Positions 8,754 to 17,941 of a stretch of 64,000 bases of DNA are shown one piece after another. Position 1 is the stretch's first letter. Each line of letters opens with the position of its first letter. Source of the stretch: Calothrix sp. PCC 7716 (lineage in GTDB: Bacteria > Cyanobacteriota > Cyanobacteriia > Cyanobacteriales > Nostocaceae); contig NZ_AP025018.1 in assembly GCF_019977735.1 (NCBI RefSeq), forward strand, positions 248,001 to 312,000, written 5' to 3'. The notes under the pieces are model-generated. The model made no database searches and was not told where the DNA came from. It saw nothing but the letters and a program-made list of their open reading frames with translations. The translations under genes and the position numbers were made by a program.

Positions 8754-9257
8754 TCAGGCGCCTGATATTTTATAATTTTTATTAGATACTCTAATTAAAA
8801 AGCGCAAGGCTTCATTTACAGCTTGAGAGTTAGGAAACATTTCTGCAACATCTGCTTCTAAATGAACTGTCAACCCTTCAATATTGCTTTCTTGTATAAG
8901 TTTTTGGGGAAATGTATCATTTAGTTTATTAGCTAAAGATTCCCAACTAGTTGCTTTTAATTTAAAATTATGTGAGGCTTCACGTAATGTTTTAAACTGT
9001 TGCTTGAGAATTTCAACCGTATAAATATCTTCTTGATATACTTGAGTTTGTTGGTCAAGGTCTTCTGTTACCATTTCAACTACTTCATTTATTAGCTGCT
9101 CGTGATTTGCAGAAATTTGAGCAGCGGCGCCTAAAATACGAGAAGTTGCTTTTTTCTGCACCTCCGTCTCGTGTTTTAGTTTATCAGCAATGTTACGAAT
9201 TTTATCTCCCAACTTTGGTTTACGTTGAGTGCCTGTCGATGTAGATTTTTTGCTCAT
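8754..9257 (-). CDS. Hypothetical coiled-coil protein, 167 aa
   Basis: The start codon at 9257 is only 8 bp after the stop of the 389-residue coiled-coil gene, so the two form an operon with this gene second. The N-terminus is basic and Ser/Thr/Lys-rich (MSKKSTSTGTQRKPKLGD); the rest is helical with heptad-like spacing (NIADKLKHETEVQKKATSRILGAAAQISANHEQLINEVVEMVTEDLDQQ). No catalytic motif was seen. The pairing of two coiled-coil proteins suggests a hetero-oligomeric filament or scaffold, which is inference. The stop lies close to a GGCGCC site at 8758. Confidence 0.7.
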   Translation of the reverse strand: MSKKSTSTGTQRKPKLGDKIRNIADKLKHETEVQKKATSRILGAAAQISANHEQLINEVVEMVTEDLDQQTQVYQEDIYTVEILKQQFKTLREASHNFKLKATSWESLANKLNDTFPQKLIQESNIEGLTVHLEADVAEMFPNSQAVNEALRFLIRVSNKNYKISGA

Positions 9258-9265
9258 AAGGGTAT

Positions 9266-10435
9266 TTATTCCGAAAGTATTTCTTTAACAGCAAGCCAGA
9301 TACGTTTGAACTTTTGTACTAAGCCCACAGGATTGCTTGTTGTATCCTCTTCCACCGAATCAACTAAAGATTGAATTCTATCCATACGCTCTGCTACAAC
9401 ATAAAGATTATTTATAGCTTCATCCTTAGAAGCTAAAGAGTCACGTAGCAAAACAACCATCTCGGCAATTTCCCGTTTCAACCTTTCATTTTCAGCTTTA
9501 CGACGAGTTTCCCATCCCTTAATACTAGCTTTGGAACGCCGCTCAAATTTGAGTTGTGTTTGTGCCTCCTTATATAAAGTCAAATAACTATCCCGATCAG
9601 AACTGACTTGCTCATATTTGACAAGTAATTCATTTGCTCTAGCCTTTTCTTCGTTATAGCAAGCTAAAGCTTCCTGATAATTTTTTTGCTCATCAAGATA
9701 TATTTGATAATTATGTGCTACTTGCTCTTTTAACTGATTAACCTCAACCTGGTAAGCTTGGATATCTTGCTGAACTTGAGCAAGGTGGGATACTGCTTCC
9801 TGATTTGTGAGCGCGCGTTTTTGCCATTCATCACGTTGAGCAATTAACTCACCTGCTTTTTTGTTTGCCTCATGATAACGAGCTAAAGCTTGCTGATAAT
9901 TTTGTCGCTCCTCAAAATAACTCTGATAATATTGAGCAACACTTGCTTTTAAATCATTAATTTCAACTTGGTAAGTTTGAATATCTTGCCGAACTAGAAC
10001 AAGTTGAGATGCAGCTTGCTCATTTATAAGCGCGCGTTGTTGCCATTCATCACGTTGGACAACTAACTGAGTTGCTTTCGTTTTTTCCTGGTTATAGAGG
10101 CTTAAAGCTTGCTGATGACTTTTTTGTTCATTCAGATACGTCTGATACATTTGTGTTACACGTTCTTGTAACTTATCAACCTCAACTTGGTAAGTTTTAA
10201 GTTCTTGTTGAGCTTGAATTGCAACTTCCTCCTGAAGTTCCGCGTGTTGCTGCCATTTATCACGTTCAGTAACCAATTCAGTTGCTTTCGCTTTTGCCTC
10301 ATCGCGTTGGGCACGAACAGTCATCAATAGTTGTTCAAGCTCACGAGGGGGAATTGGTTCCTTTTTACCTGAACGAACATTATTAATGGCGTTATCATAA
10401 TTTGAATCTCGTCGATCTGCTCTCCGCATTGCCAT
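9266..10435 (-). CDS. Coiled-coil protein with three 73-residue internal repeats
   Basis: 389 residues, almost entirely helical. A 73-residue unit is repeated about three times; each copy begins TYQVEV/INxLK, continues xxVAQxYQxYxxEqxnYQqALarYnE and ends QRDEWQxRA..nqeA.shL. A partial copy (ERDKWQQHAELQEE) precedes the first full unit. The repeat is also visible in the DNA as ~219-bp direct repeats. The N-terminus is basic (MAMRRADRRDSNYDN) and the C-terminus has a separate helical region (ASKDEAINNLYVVAERMDRIQSLVDS). It is the first gene of a two-gene minus-strand operon. Tandem coiled coils of this type are often structural or partition-related; no function is shown here. Confidence 0.75.
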   Translation of the reverse strand: MAMRRADRRDSNYDNAINNVRSGKKEPIPPRELEQLLMTVRAQRDEAKAKATELVTERDKWQQHAELQEEVAIQAQQELKTYQVEVDKLQERVTQMYQTYLNEQKSHQQALSLYNQEKTKATQLVVQRDEWQQRALINEQAASQLVLVRQDIQTYQVEINDLKASVAQYYQSYFEERQNYQQALARYHEANKKAGELIAQRDEWQKRALTNQEAVSHLAQVQQDIQAYQVEVNQLKEQVAHNYQIYLDEQKNYQEALACYNEEKARANELLVKYEQVSSDRDSYLTLYKEAQTQLKFERRSKASIKGWETRRKAENERLKREIAEMVVLLRDSLASKDEAINNLYVVAERMDRIQSLVDSVEEDTTSNPVGLVQKFKRIWLAVKEILSE

Positions 10436-10756
10436 AATTAATTTTATAAATATTATTCTATAGAAGTTAATACAGTTGCAAAATGTGTGTTTATATTGAC
10501 ATATAGTTATATTTGAGTTTTGTCATGTAGGGTAGTCATGGTTCATGAAGATATAGAACATGTTGAACGATGCCCAGCCTACAGAAATTTGGATTTTCTC
10601 AAAAACAGTCGGTTTGTGAATAATCAATAAAACACGCATCTGATGTTGCAGTGTCTACGACTACATAAAGAATCATATCTATTCCGGAAAAATTAGAAAT
10701 TAATTACAATTACAGTTCTGTATGGAATTAGCGCGGAGATGGCGATAAAATTTTAA

Positions 10757-10788
10757 TGGGTTGGCTGGCAACGGATGTAACGGATTAT
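10757..10788. repeat. Dispersed repeat GGCAACGGATGTAACGGAT
   Basis: TTGGCTGGCAACGGATGTAA followed by CGGATTATT. Related copies with two or three CGGATG(T/C)AA units are at 24281-24313 and, inverted, at 21046-21078. It is the only recognisable element in the 473-bp gap 10436-10908; the rest of that gap shows no gene. Confidence 0.65.
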
Positions 10789-10908
10789 TTATTTGTTTGG
10801 CGTGTAGCGATTGGCTGTTACATCCGTTTATAATTTGTTAAGAATGGTTATAGTGCTTGAATTTTTCAGTAATTTTACTCTAAGCAGTATTCAAAGCTAT
10901 TCAATAAA

Positions 10909-11324
10909 ATGAAACTTAATTTACAACAATATGCATTATTTATATATCCAATGTTAGAACGGCACCAATTTATTAAAGTCTCAGCTTTAGCAACATTATT
11001 TACAATTGTACCTAATTTATTTTTTCCGCTCCAGATATTCCCTTAGATCAACTTGCAAATTCACTTTCTCAATTTAAATTCGATAAACAAGAGAAAGTTC
11101 TTGCTTTAATTGATAGAACACTTTTTGGTTTGGGCAAATATTGTTTAGTCTTTACCTCGAAGCGAATGATGTGGAAGCAATTTTTACAAGATGTTGATTA
11201 TTTGACATATCAAGATTTACACAATCCCAACAACTGGAGTAAACTTCCTAAGTTTCCTGACAAAGATGAAGACAACGATTTTGGAGAATTGTTAGTGAAG
11301 TTAGACAAAATGTATAATACATAA
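10909..11324 (+). pseudogene. Frameshifted hypothetical gene
   Basis: ATG 10909 opens a frame (MKLNLQQYALFIYPMLERHQ...) that hits TAG just after a run of six T at 11020-11025. Reading on in the +1 frame from the T-run gives a clean continuation (FSAPDIPLDQLANSLSQFKF, then DRTLFGLGKYCLVFTSKRMMW) to the stop at 11324. One T gained or lost would restore a ~138-residue protein. The downstream half alone would start at the internal ATG 11167 or GTG-like codons and lacks a convincing start. No family recognised. It is either a true pseudogene or a sequencing error in the homopolymer. Confidence 0.6.
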
Positions 11325-11385
11325 AAAGTGCCAATATTTGTGGCATATCTGTCTCAGATGTGCAGTGATACAAATAATTATTTTT

Positions 11386-11414
11386 ACCACAGAGGCACAG
11401 AGAACACAGAGAAG
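11386..11414. repeat. Dispersed repeat ACCACAGAGGCACAGAGAAC
   Basis: A purine-rich CACAGAG repeat common in cyanobacterial intergenic DNA. Other copies: 20918-20945 (inverted), 44090-44140 (inverted) and 58718-58745. The 282-bp gap 11325-11606 also holds one GGCGCC and no gene. Confidence 0.65.
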
Positions 11415-11606
11415 AGGTTCATAGTAATTTTGTATGTGCCCAGGCGCCTCATAGTTTATGATTATTAATAGTTGTAGTGTAAACAAGGTGTATGTATAAC
11501 GAACCACAAACGCCGTAAAGAAAGTTGGCGGAATCTGGCATCATTAAATTAACGCCATGTCATTCCTGTTACATTTGTAGCTTTTTACTCGCCTGTTGAT
11601 TTAAAG

Positions 11607-13841
11607 ATGACTGAAACTTCCCCTAAACCGATTGTAACAACTGCCGCTTTTCCTGCAAATGAGGTGGAACGCTTAGAGGCGCTGCGACGGTACAATATTC
11701 TCGATACGCCACCAGAAGTTGCTTTTGACCGCATCACTTCTTTGGCTGCGCGTTTATTTAATGTACCGATAACGCTGGTTTCCCTGGTTGATGAATCAAG
11801 AGGTTGGTTTAAATCTTCCTATGGGTTTGAGATGCGCGAGGTACGGCGAGATACAACTATTTGCAGTTTTGCGCTGTTAAGTAATGAAGTTTTAGTTATT
11901 CCTGATACTAGGAAAGATAGTCGCCTAGTTTGTAATCCGTTTGTACAAAATGAACCGGGTTTGCGGTTTTATGCAGGCGCCCCGTTGATGACTCAAGATG
12001 GTTTTAACTTAGGCACTCTTTGTTTGTTAGATACGAAACCGCGTGATGGCTTGAGTGATGAGCAAAAAAGTGTGCTGAGTGACCTTGCGGCAATGGTGAT
12101 GGATGAGCTAGAACTGCGGTTGGCTGCTCGTAAAGTTGCTCAAATGGACACAGCGTTGCTAGAAGTGACTCAAGGCGTTTCTACTGCGACGGGTGAAGCT
12201 TTTTTCTCTGCTTTAGTACAGCATATGCTCAAAGTGCTGGGGGTTGATTATGTCTATATTGGTTTAGTTGACCCCGATAACCAGGAAATAATTCGGACGA
12301 TTGCTGCCTGTGCCAAGGGGCAGATTATTGACAACTTTGAATATTTGTTGCATGATACCCCTTGCGAGCAAGTACTCCAAAAACGAAAATTGTGCTGCTA
12401 TCCCCATCGAGTTCAAGCTTTGTTTCCCAAGGCGCCTCTTTTAGAACCTTTGGGTGTAGAAAGCTATGTGGCGGTTCCATTTTTTGACACCACTGGTATA
12501 CCTCTGGGCTTGCTAGGCGTGATGGATGGCAATGCTTTGACAAATATTCAACTGGCAGAATCTTTATTGACAATTTTTGCTCTACGTATTGCGACTGAAC
12601 TAGAGCGACAGCAAACAGAAGCAGCACGGCAACAAGCTCAGTATGAGTTGGAACGCTTGGTTGAACAGCGAACAACTGAATTATCCAAAGCCAACGAATT
12701 ACTCAAAGTGCTGCTTGATAATGTGCAGGCAGGAATCGTAGCCTGTGATGCTGAGGGAATTTTGACTTTATTTAATCAAGCAGCACGACAATTTCATGGC
12801 TTGCCGGAGCAAGCATTGCCACCTGAAGAGTGGGCAAAACACTACGACCTGTATTTGCCCGATGGCAAAACGCGGATGTCTAAAAACGAGATTCCTTTAT
12901 TTCGAGCATTACAGGAGCAGACTGTCAAGAATGTTGAAATGGTGATTGCGCCCAAACATGGAAAGGTAAAGACGCTGCTTGCTAGTGGACAGGCAATTGT
13001 CGATAACGAAGGTAAAAAACAAGGGGCAGTTGTGGTGATGCATGACATCACTGAACGCAAAATTGCCGAAGCCGAACGTATACAATTGATACGGCAGCAA
13101 GTTCAAGAACAAAGCGCGCGTCTAAAAGCAGAAGAAGCAAATCGACTCAAAGATGAATTTTTAGCGGTGTTGTCTCATGAGTTACGAACACCACTCAATC
13201 CAATTTTAGGTTGGACTAAATTGCTTCGTGCTGGAAAATTGGATAGCGCAAAAACAGATTATGCCTTAGAAACAATTGAGCGCAATGCTAAACTCCAAAC
13301 CCAATTAATTGGAGACCTTTTAGATGTGTCGCGCATTTTGCAGGGCAAACTGAGTCTTAACATGGCTGCTGTTAATTTGGCGCCTACAATATCTGCGGCA
13401 ATTGAAACTGTGCAGTTGGCAGCGCAAGCTAAGTCAATTCAAATTGAGACGGTGTTTGACCCAAATGTTGGGCAAGTTTTGGGTGATTCTACTCGGTTAC
13501 AGCAAGTGGTTTGGAATTTACTTAGCAATGCTGTAAAATTTACAAAGAATGGCGGACGGGTGGAAATTAGACTGGAGTGTGTTGACTCGCAGGCTGAAAT
13601 TAAAGTTAGCGATACCGGTAAAGGCATTAGTCCTGACTTTTTGCCGCACGTATTTGAGTCTTTTCGGCAGGCAGATGCAACAATAACCAGGAAGTTTGGC
13701 GGGTTAGGGTTAGGGTTGGCAATTGTCCGTCACTTGGTTGAACTGCATGGAGGTACTATTTATGCAGAAAGTCCTGGTGAGGATTTAGGCGCCACGTTTA
13801 CGGTAAGATTACCATTAATAGCCGTTGTCAAAACCTGTTGA
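11607..13841 (+). CDS. Hybrid-less sensor histidine kinase (GAF-GAF-PAS-HisKA-HATPase)
   Basis: A 744-residue cytoplasmic sensor kinase. GAF 1 covers about residues 20-175 (ALRRYNILDTPPE..FDRIT start typical of this subfamily), GAF 2 about 195-345, a coiled coil 345-365 (LERLVEQRTTELSKANELL), and PAS about 365-490. The HisKA box LSHELRTPLN has phospho-acceptor His524; HATPase motifs follow: N-box NLLSNAVKF (~636), G1 DTGKGI (~669), F-box FRQADATITRKFGG and G2 LGLGLAIV. No receiver domain, membrane segment or chromophore Cys in an obvious phytochrome context. No response regulator is adjacent, so it is an orphan kinase; the ligands of its GAF domains are unknown. Confidence 0.93.
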   Translation: MTETSPKPIVTTAAFPANEVERLEALRRYNILDTPPEVAFDRITSLAARLFNVPITLVSLVDESRGWFKSSYGFEMREVRRDTTICSFALLSNEVLVIPDTRKDSRLVCNPFVQNEPGLRFYAGAPLMTQDGFNLGTLCLLDTKPRDGLSDEQKSVLSDLAAMVMDELELRLAARKVAQMDTALLEVTQGVSTATGEAFFSALVQHMLKVLGVDYVYIGLVDPDNQEIIRTIAACAKGQIIDNFEYLLHDTPCEQVLQKRKLCCYPHRVQALFPKAPLLEPLGVESYVAVPFFDTTGIPLGLLGVMDGNALTNIQLAESLLTIFALRIATELERQQTEAARQQAQYELERLVEQRTTELSKANELLKVLLDNVQAGIVACDAEGILTLFNQAARQFHGLPEQALPPEEWAKHYDLYLPDGKTRMSKNEIPLFRALQEQTVKNVEMVIAPKHGKVKTLLASGQAIVDNEGKKQGAVVVMHDITERKIAEAERIQLIRQQVQEQSARLKAEEANRLKDEFLAVLSHELRTPLNPILGWTKLLRAGKLDSAKTDYALETIERNAKLQTQLIGDLLDVSRILQGKLSLNMAAVNLAPTISAAIETVQLAAQAKSIQIETVFDPNVGQVLGDSTRLQQVVWNLLSNAVKFTKNGGRVEIRLECVDSQAEIKVSDTGKGISPDFLPHVFESFRQADATITRKFGGLGLGLAIVRHLVELHGGTIYAESPGEDLGATFTVRLPLIAVVKTC

Positions 13842-13910
13842 ACCAGAATATTAATAAAAATCAAATGTATTTTGCTGGCGCCGTTATTTTTGATAATTTA
13901 TAAACACATT

Positions 13911-13985
13911 GTAGAGACGTTACATTGCTCCCGTTACATTGCTCCCGTTACATTGCGTAGGGTGGGCAGTGCCCACCTTACCCAA
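13911..13985. repeat. Repeat cluster: GTTACATTGCTCC tandem units and GGTGGGCA hairpin
   Basis: GTAGAGACGTTACATTGC opens the cluster, then CCGTTACATTGCT is repeated in tandem (13928-13955), followed directly by the dispersed hairpin GTAGGGTGGGCA-GTGCCCACC (13957-13981). The 283-bp gap 13842-14124 between the kinase and NDH-2 holds nothing else recognisable. Confidence 0.7.
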
Positions 13986-14124
13986 GCCTTACGGTAGGTG
14001 CATTCCGGTGAGTTAATTTGATTATTTTTCTAATTGTTCACAATTAACTACAACAAGGCTTATGACTTTGTTAAATATTATGTAAAGAATATTTACAAAT
14101 ATATTGACAAAAGGAAATATACTT

Positions 14125-15471
14125 ATGGTAGCTTCAGTTGAGAAGAATCAGCGACACCAGGTTGTAGTCATTGGTGGTGGCTTTGGTGGAATGTATACTG
14201 CAAAGGGGCTTGCTTCTGCAAATGTAGATGTTACTCTCATTGATAAACGTAATTTTCATTTGTTTCAACCACTTTTATATCAAGTTGCTACAGGTACGCT
14301 ATCGCCGAGTGATATTTCTGCGCCGTTACGCTCTATACTTAGTAAAAGCAAAAATACAAAAGTTTTGCTAGGAGAAGTTAAAGATGTTGATACTAAAACA
14401 CAAGAAGTTATACTGAATGATAGAGTAGTACGATACGATACTTTAGTTGTTGCTACAGGCGCCAATCATTCGTATTTTGGTAATGATGAGTGGAAAGAAG
14501 TTGCTCCTGGTTTAAAAACTATTGAGGATGCGCTCGAAATACGTAGTCGGATATTTAATGCATTTGAGGCAGCAGAAAAAGAAACTGATCCCCAAAAACG
14601 ACGTGCTTTGTTAACCTTTGTGATTGTAGGTGGTGGTCCAACGGGGGTAGAATTATCTGGCGCCATTGCAGAGTTGGCAAACAAAACTCTCCAAGAAGAT
14701 TTTCGTAATATCGACACCTCAGAAACAAAAATTTTACTATTGCAAGGCGCCGACCGTGTTCTCCCAGGTATGGCCCCTTCTTTATCGCAAGCAGCTAAAG
14801 CATCTTTAGAAAAGTTGGGTGCGATCGTACAGACACAAACGCGCGTAATAAATATTGAAAATAGTATAGTTACCTACAAGCAAGGCGATGAATTGCACGA
14901 AATTGCCTCGAAGACTATATTATGGGCAGCAGGTATTCAAGCTTCACCAATGGGTAAAATTCTAAGATTACGCACAGGTGCAGAATGTGACAAAGCAGGA
15001 CGAGTTATTGTTGAACCAGACTTGAGCATTAAGGGACACAAAAATATTTTCGTCATCGGAGACTTAGCTAACTTTTCTCACCAAAACGAACAACCGCTTC
15101 CAGGTGTGGCGCCAGTTGCTACACAAGAAGGTGAATACGTTGCTAAATTAATTCAAAAACGTCTACAAGGTAAAACCATGCCAGCATTTAAGTATAACGA
15201 TTATGGTAGCCTAGCTATGATTGGACAAAATGCTGCCGTTGTAGATTTAGGTGCAATCAAGTTAAAAGGTTTCTTTGCCTGGATATTTTGGCTATTAATC
15301 CACATCTACTTCTTAATTGAGTTCGACAGTAAATTCTTAGTAATGTTCCAGTGGGCATGGAACTATATCACCCGCAAACGTGGTTCAAGATTAATTACTG
15401 GTCAAGAATCTTTAACATTAGCTAAAGTCATAACAAAGCAGCCGACGATAGAAAAAACGGTAAAGATTTAG
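14125..15471 (+). CDS. ndh: Type II NAD(P)H:quinone oxidoreductase (NDH-2)
   Basis: Single-subunit, non-proton-pumping dehydrogenase that passes electrons from NAD(P)H via FAD to the quinone pool at the cytoplasmic face of the membrane. FAD motif VVVIGGGFGGMYTAKGL (residues ~13-29), NAD(P)H motif VIVGGGPTGVELSG (~167-180), and FVIGDLA near residue 310. The C-terminus is hydrophobic and amphipathic (FFAWIFWLLIHIYFLIEF), typical of the monotopic membrane anchor. I chose ATG 14125, preceded by AAAGGA; an upstream in-frame TTG at 14104 adds seven residues with no ribosome binding site. Its stop overlaps the stop of the convergent glycosyltransferase gene by a few bases. Confidence 0.93.
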   Translation: MVASVEKNQRHQVVVIGGGFGGMYTAKGLASANVDVTLIDKRNFHLFQPLLYQVATGTLSPSDISAPLRSILSKSKNTKVLLGEVKDVDTKTQEVILNDRVVRYDTLVVATGANHSYFGNDEWKEVAPGLKTIEDALEIRSRIFNAFEAAEKETDPQKRRALLTFVIVGGGPTGVELSGAIAELANKTLQEDFRNIDTSETKILLLQGADRVLPGMAPSLSQAAKASLEKLGAIVQTQTRVINIENSIVTYKQGDELHEIASKTILWAAGIQASPMGKILRLRTGAECDKAGRVIVEPDLSIKGHKNIFVIGDLANFSHQNEQPLPGVAPVATQEGEYVAKLIQKRLQGKTMPAFKYNDYGSLAMIGQNAAVVDLGAIKLKGFFAWIFWLLIHIYFLIEFDSKFLVMFQWAWNYITRKRGSRLITGQESLTLAKVITKQPTIEKTVKI

Positions 15472-16760
15472 TATAACAAAGCAACACCATGCTTTTCGAT
15501 TTCCTCTACAACAGCAACGGCGCCTGCTATACCATTTTCAGCTTGAATTTTAGCTCCCAGATTAGCTGCTCGCTTACGCATGGTAGAATCTGCCAAAGTT
15601 TCTTGAATAGCTTGTGCAAGTCTTTCAGCGGTTAGTTGCTTACGCGGAATAGGTTCTGTGCCAACGCCTAATTTCGCGACGCGCTGCCCCCAAAAAAACT
15701 GATCACCAAAGAAAGGGATGATAATAGAAGGAACGCCTGCTCTCATACCAGCAGCTGTTGTACCGGCGCCACCATGATGCACTACAGCAGCAACACGCGG
15801 GAAAAGCCATGAATGCGGTACTGAATCTATAAGATACACTGTATTTGGTAAATTATCTGATTTTAAACCACTCCAACCAGAGAGCAGAATTGCACGTTGT
15901 TGAGTTTTAGCAAGAGCTTCTAAAACAAGATTGACGGTTGCTTCCGGATTCCGATTGCCCATACTTCCAAACCCAATATATATAGGAGGCGAACCACTTT
16001 GCAAAAATTCCATGAGAGCAGATGGTGGACTCCAATCAGGCACCTCTTGAACATTTACATCTAAAAACCAGTAGCCAGTAATACAAGTATTATTCCAATC
16101 AGATGGTTTAGAAATAACTGATGGGCTAAAACCATAGAGAGTTGGATATTTTTTCAGGCAGTCAGTATTGTATGGCCCCCAAAATGAAGCAGCGGGTAAA
16201 CCAAGTACTTTTTGCCGCACAAGTTTATCAGCGTTCCGAAACCCTTGCCACAAAGCTTGTCTTACCAATTGATGTGACAAACGATTGAAAAAACCCCCTG
16301 TTTTATCTACAAAGTCAGGAAACAAAACACCAGGAAATTCTTTTGTTGGTGTAAAGGGAAAAACATAAGCTTGAAGTAGTGGAATTCCCAACTTTTGGGC
16401 AAGAGCAACAGCAATATTTAGTCCCCCGACTCCTACAATCAGCAAATCCATACCTTGACAAGCAACCTTACCTTGATTTGCCCAATCAATTGCAACACTT
16501 TGAACTAGTTTTGCTGTGCGCGACTGAATTGCAAGGAAATTTCCTTTCTCCAATAACTCGCGCATTTCTTTAGTTTCGACAATTTCTTGGACATTACCAG
16601 AGACTGCCCAAAACTCTAACCCGTTTGAACAAACCAAATCTCCAAAGTTTTCTTGAGTTACCAGTCGCACCAAATGACCAGCTTGTTTTAAACCCTTTCC
16701 CAAAGCAACATAAGGTTGAACATCTCCTCGACTTCCCAAAGCAATAATAGCGATACGCAT
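15468..16760 (-). CDS. Family 1 glycosyltransferase (UGT/MGT type)
   Basis: A 430-residue GT-B enzyme that moves a sugar from an NDP-sugar to a lipid, sterol, carotenoid or macrolide-like acceptor. The N-terminal acceptor domain begins IALGSRGDVQPYVALGKGL; the donor-site signature HHGGAGTTAAGMRAGVP followed by PFFGDQFFWGQRV lies near residues 320-345. GSRGDVQP is the hallmark of the sterol/rhamnosyltransferase-like branch. It is divergent from a TetR regulator with palindromic sites between them, which suggests control by that repressor. Convergent overlap with the NDH-2 gene at 15468-15471. Confidence 0.9.
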   Translation of the reverse strand: MRIAIIALGSRGDVQPYVALGKGLKQAGHLVRLVTQENFGDLVCSNGLEFWAVSGNVQEIVETKEMRELLEKGNFLAIQSRTAKLVQSVAIDWANQGKVACQGMDLLIVGVGGLNIAVALAQKLGIPLLQAYVFPFTPTKEFPGVLFPDFVDKTGGFFNRLSHQLVRQALWQGFRNADKLVRQKVLGLPAASFWGPYNTDCLKKYPTLYGFSPSVISKPSDWNNTCITGYWFLDVNVQEVPDWSPPSALMEFLQSGSPPIYIGFGSMGNRNPEATVNLVLEALAKTQQRAILLSGWSGLKSDNLPNTVYLIDSVPHSWLFPRVAAVVHHGGAGTTAAGMRAGVPSIIIPFFGDQFFWGQRVAKLGVGTEPIPRKQLTAERLAQAIQETLADSTMRKRAANLGAKIQAENGIAGAVAVVEEIEKHGVALLY

Positions 16761-16785
16761 AAGTTAAGTCTCTACAGCTAATAAA

Positions 16786-16848
16786 TGACGATTATGTCAA
16801 TTTGATGATAACGTCATTTTGACAAATGTGTCAATTTTGGTTTATATT
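16786..16848 (+). promoter_or_regulatory. Putative TetR operator cluster and sigma-70-type promoter
   Basis: Between the divergent glycosyltransferase and TetR genes are the inverted repeats TTGACA-AATG-TGTCAA (16819-16834) and TGAC-GATTAT-GTCA (16786-16799). TTGACA (16819-16824) also reads as a -35 box, 18 bp from TATATT (16843-16848), directed toward the TetR gene. An operator overlapping its own promoter is the usual autoregulation layout. The binding itself is inference. Confidence 0.5.
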
Positions 16849-16886
16849 AGGATTAGAGAACTCCACGAAAAGAAATGCTTTTCGGT

Positions 16887-16985
16887 CATTCTGAACGCAG
16901 TGAAGAATCTTGCGGAGATGCGACCTTGCGAAAAAACTATGTTTACGTTGCGCCTTAAGATGCTTCGTTCCTCAGCATGACACCG
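16887..16985. repeat. MITE-related fragment without terminal repeats
   Basis: GTCATTCTGAACGCAGTGAAGAATC at one end and GATGCTTCGTTCCTCAGCATGACA at the other resemble, in the same order, the interior of the MITE at 48813-48955, but the AGAGG terminal inverted repeats are missing. It lies inside the presumed leader of the TetR gene. Confidence 0.6.
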
Positions 16986-17053
16986 CAGGATCATTCATTT
17001 TGTGGCTTACTCTTAGTAAGTAAATTGGCGCCATAATTTGGTTTTGTATACCC

Positions 17054-17683
17054 ATGAAAGAATCTCGTCGAGCATCAATTGGTTTAGACAAAAGGGAGCG
17101 TACACGAGCAAAACTAATTGAATCAGCTTACCGAGTATTTGCTCGCAAAGCACCGGATGCCGTTACTATTGATGACATCATTGCAGAAGCAGCAGTCGCA
17201 AGAGGCACATTCTACAACTACTTTCAAACACGAGAAGACGTGCTTAAAGCTGTTGCAGGCAACCTGAGTGACGAAATAAATCAAAAAATATGGGTACAGT
17301 ACGCTGCAATTAGTGACCCTGCTGAACGTTTAGCAATTGCCATTCGTCAATTTCTACATCAAGCGATTCGAGATTCGACGTGGGGATGGGTGATTGTGAG
17401 AATTGGATTAGTCGCGGCGCCATTAAGTGAGACAATGGAAAGAGGAATGATGACAGACTTAGAGGCTGGTATAAGACTGAACCGTTTCCAAGTTGATAGT
17501 TTACAAGCAGCTTCTGATTTGGTTTTGGGAACTGGACTAATGGCAATCCACAGCATTCTCGAAGGACGCGCAGAACCAGATTACCCGGAACAGATTGCTA
17601 AAATTATTCTCAAAACATTAGGCGTCGATGATGCTGATGCTCATGCGATTGCTTTTAAATTTCTAGAACCGCTAGATTCGTGA
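17054..17683 (+). CDS. TetR family transcriptional regulator
   Basis: 209 residues. The N-terminal helix-turn-helix is clear: RAKLIESAYRVFARKAPDAVTIDDIIAEAAVARGTFYNYF, followed by the usual TREDVLKAV. The C-terminal ligand-binding part is helical and not family-specific. The divergent arrangement with the glycosyltransferase gene and the palindromes at 16786-16834 suggest it represses that gene and itself. The inducer is unknown. The leader is about 200 nt and carries a MITE-related fragment. Confidence 0.92.
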   Translation: MKESRRASIGLDKRERTRAKLIESAYRVFARKAPDAVTIDDIIAEAAVARGTFYNYFQTREDVLKAVAGNLSDEINQKIWVQYAAISDPAERLAIAIRQFLHQAIRDSTWGWVIVRIGLVAAPLSETMERGMMTDLEAGIRLNRFQVDSLQAASDLVLGTGLMAIHSILEGRAEPDYPEQIAKIILKTLGVDDADAHAIAFKFLEPLDS

Positions 17684-17749
17684 CGGCATTGAGCGTACCT
17701 TATAGGTGTATGAATTATAAAAATATATCACCGTAGAGACACGATTCAA

Positions 17750-17941
17750 TCGCGTCACACGGCGCCGGAAAATGAAAAAATTAAGCATATTATTATTGGT
17801 TCGCAACGTGCAGTTACTGTCACTATTCGGGTATTAGACCAATTAGGATATGCCAATATAACTGATTGGAGTCCAATTCTACCAAGTGAAAACCCTGGTG
17901 AGGTTATAAGCGTACTTATACGGACTATTAGTGTTCGATAA
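17750..17941 (+). pseudogene. Possible small gene or 3' gene remnant
   Basis: In the frame ending at TAA 17939-17941 there is a protein-like stretch of about 60 codons containing KHIIIGSQRAVTVTIRVLDQ, then GYANITDWSPILPSENPGEV and the end ISVLIRTISVR. It has no ATG; the frame runs upstream through GTC/CAC codons. Residue composition looks like real coding sequence. It is either a small protein using a rare start or the 3' end of a broken gene. No family recognised. Confidence 0.4.

Noticed and set aside
10538-10630. 30-codon frame MVHEDIEHVERCPAYRNLDF
   Set aside because: Short, no ribosome binding site and no overlap with a neighbour; support is too weak.
14821-14828. HIP1-like GCGATCGT
   Set aside because: One mismatch to GCGATCGC; no true HIP1 found, so it is not evidence for HIP1 in this genome.
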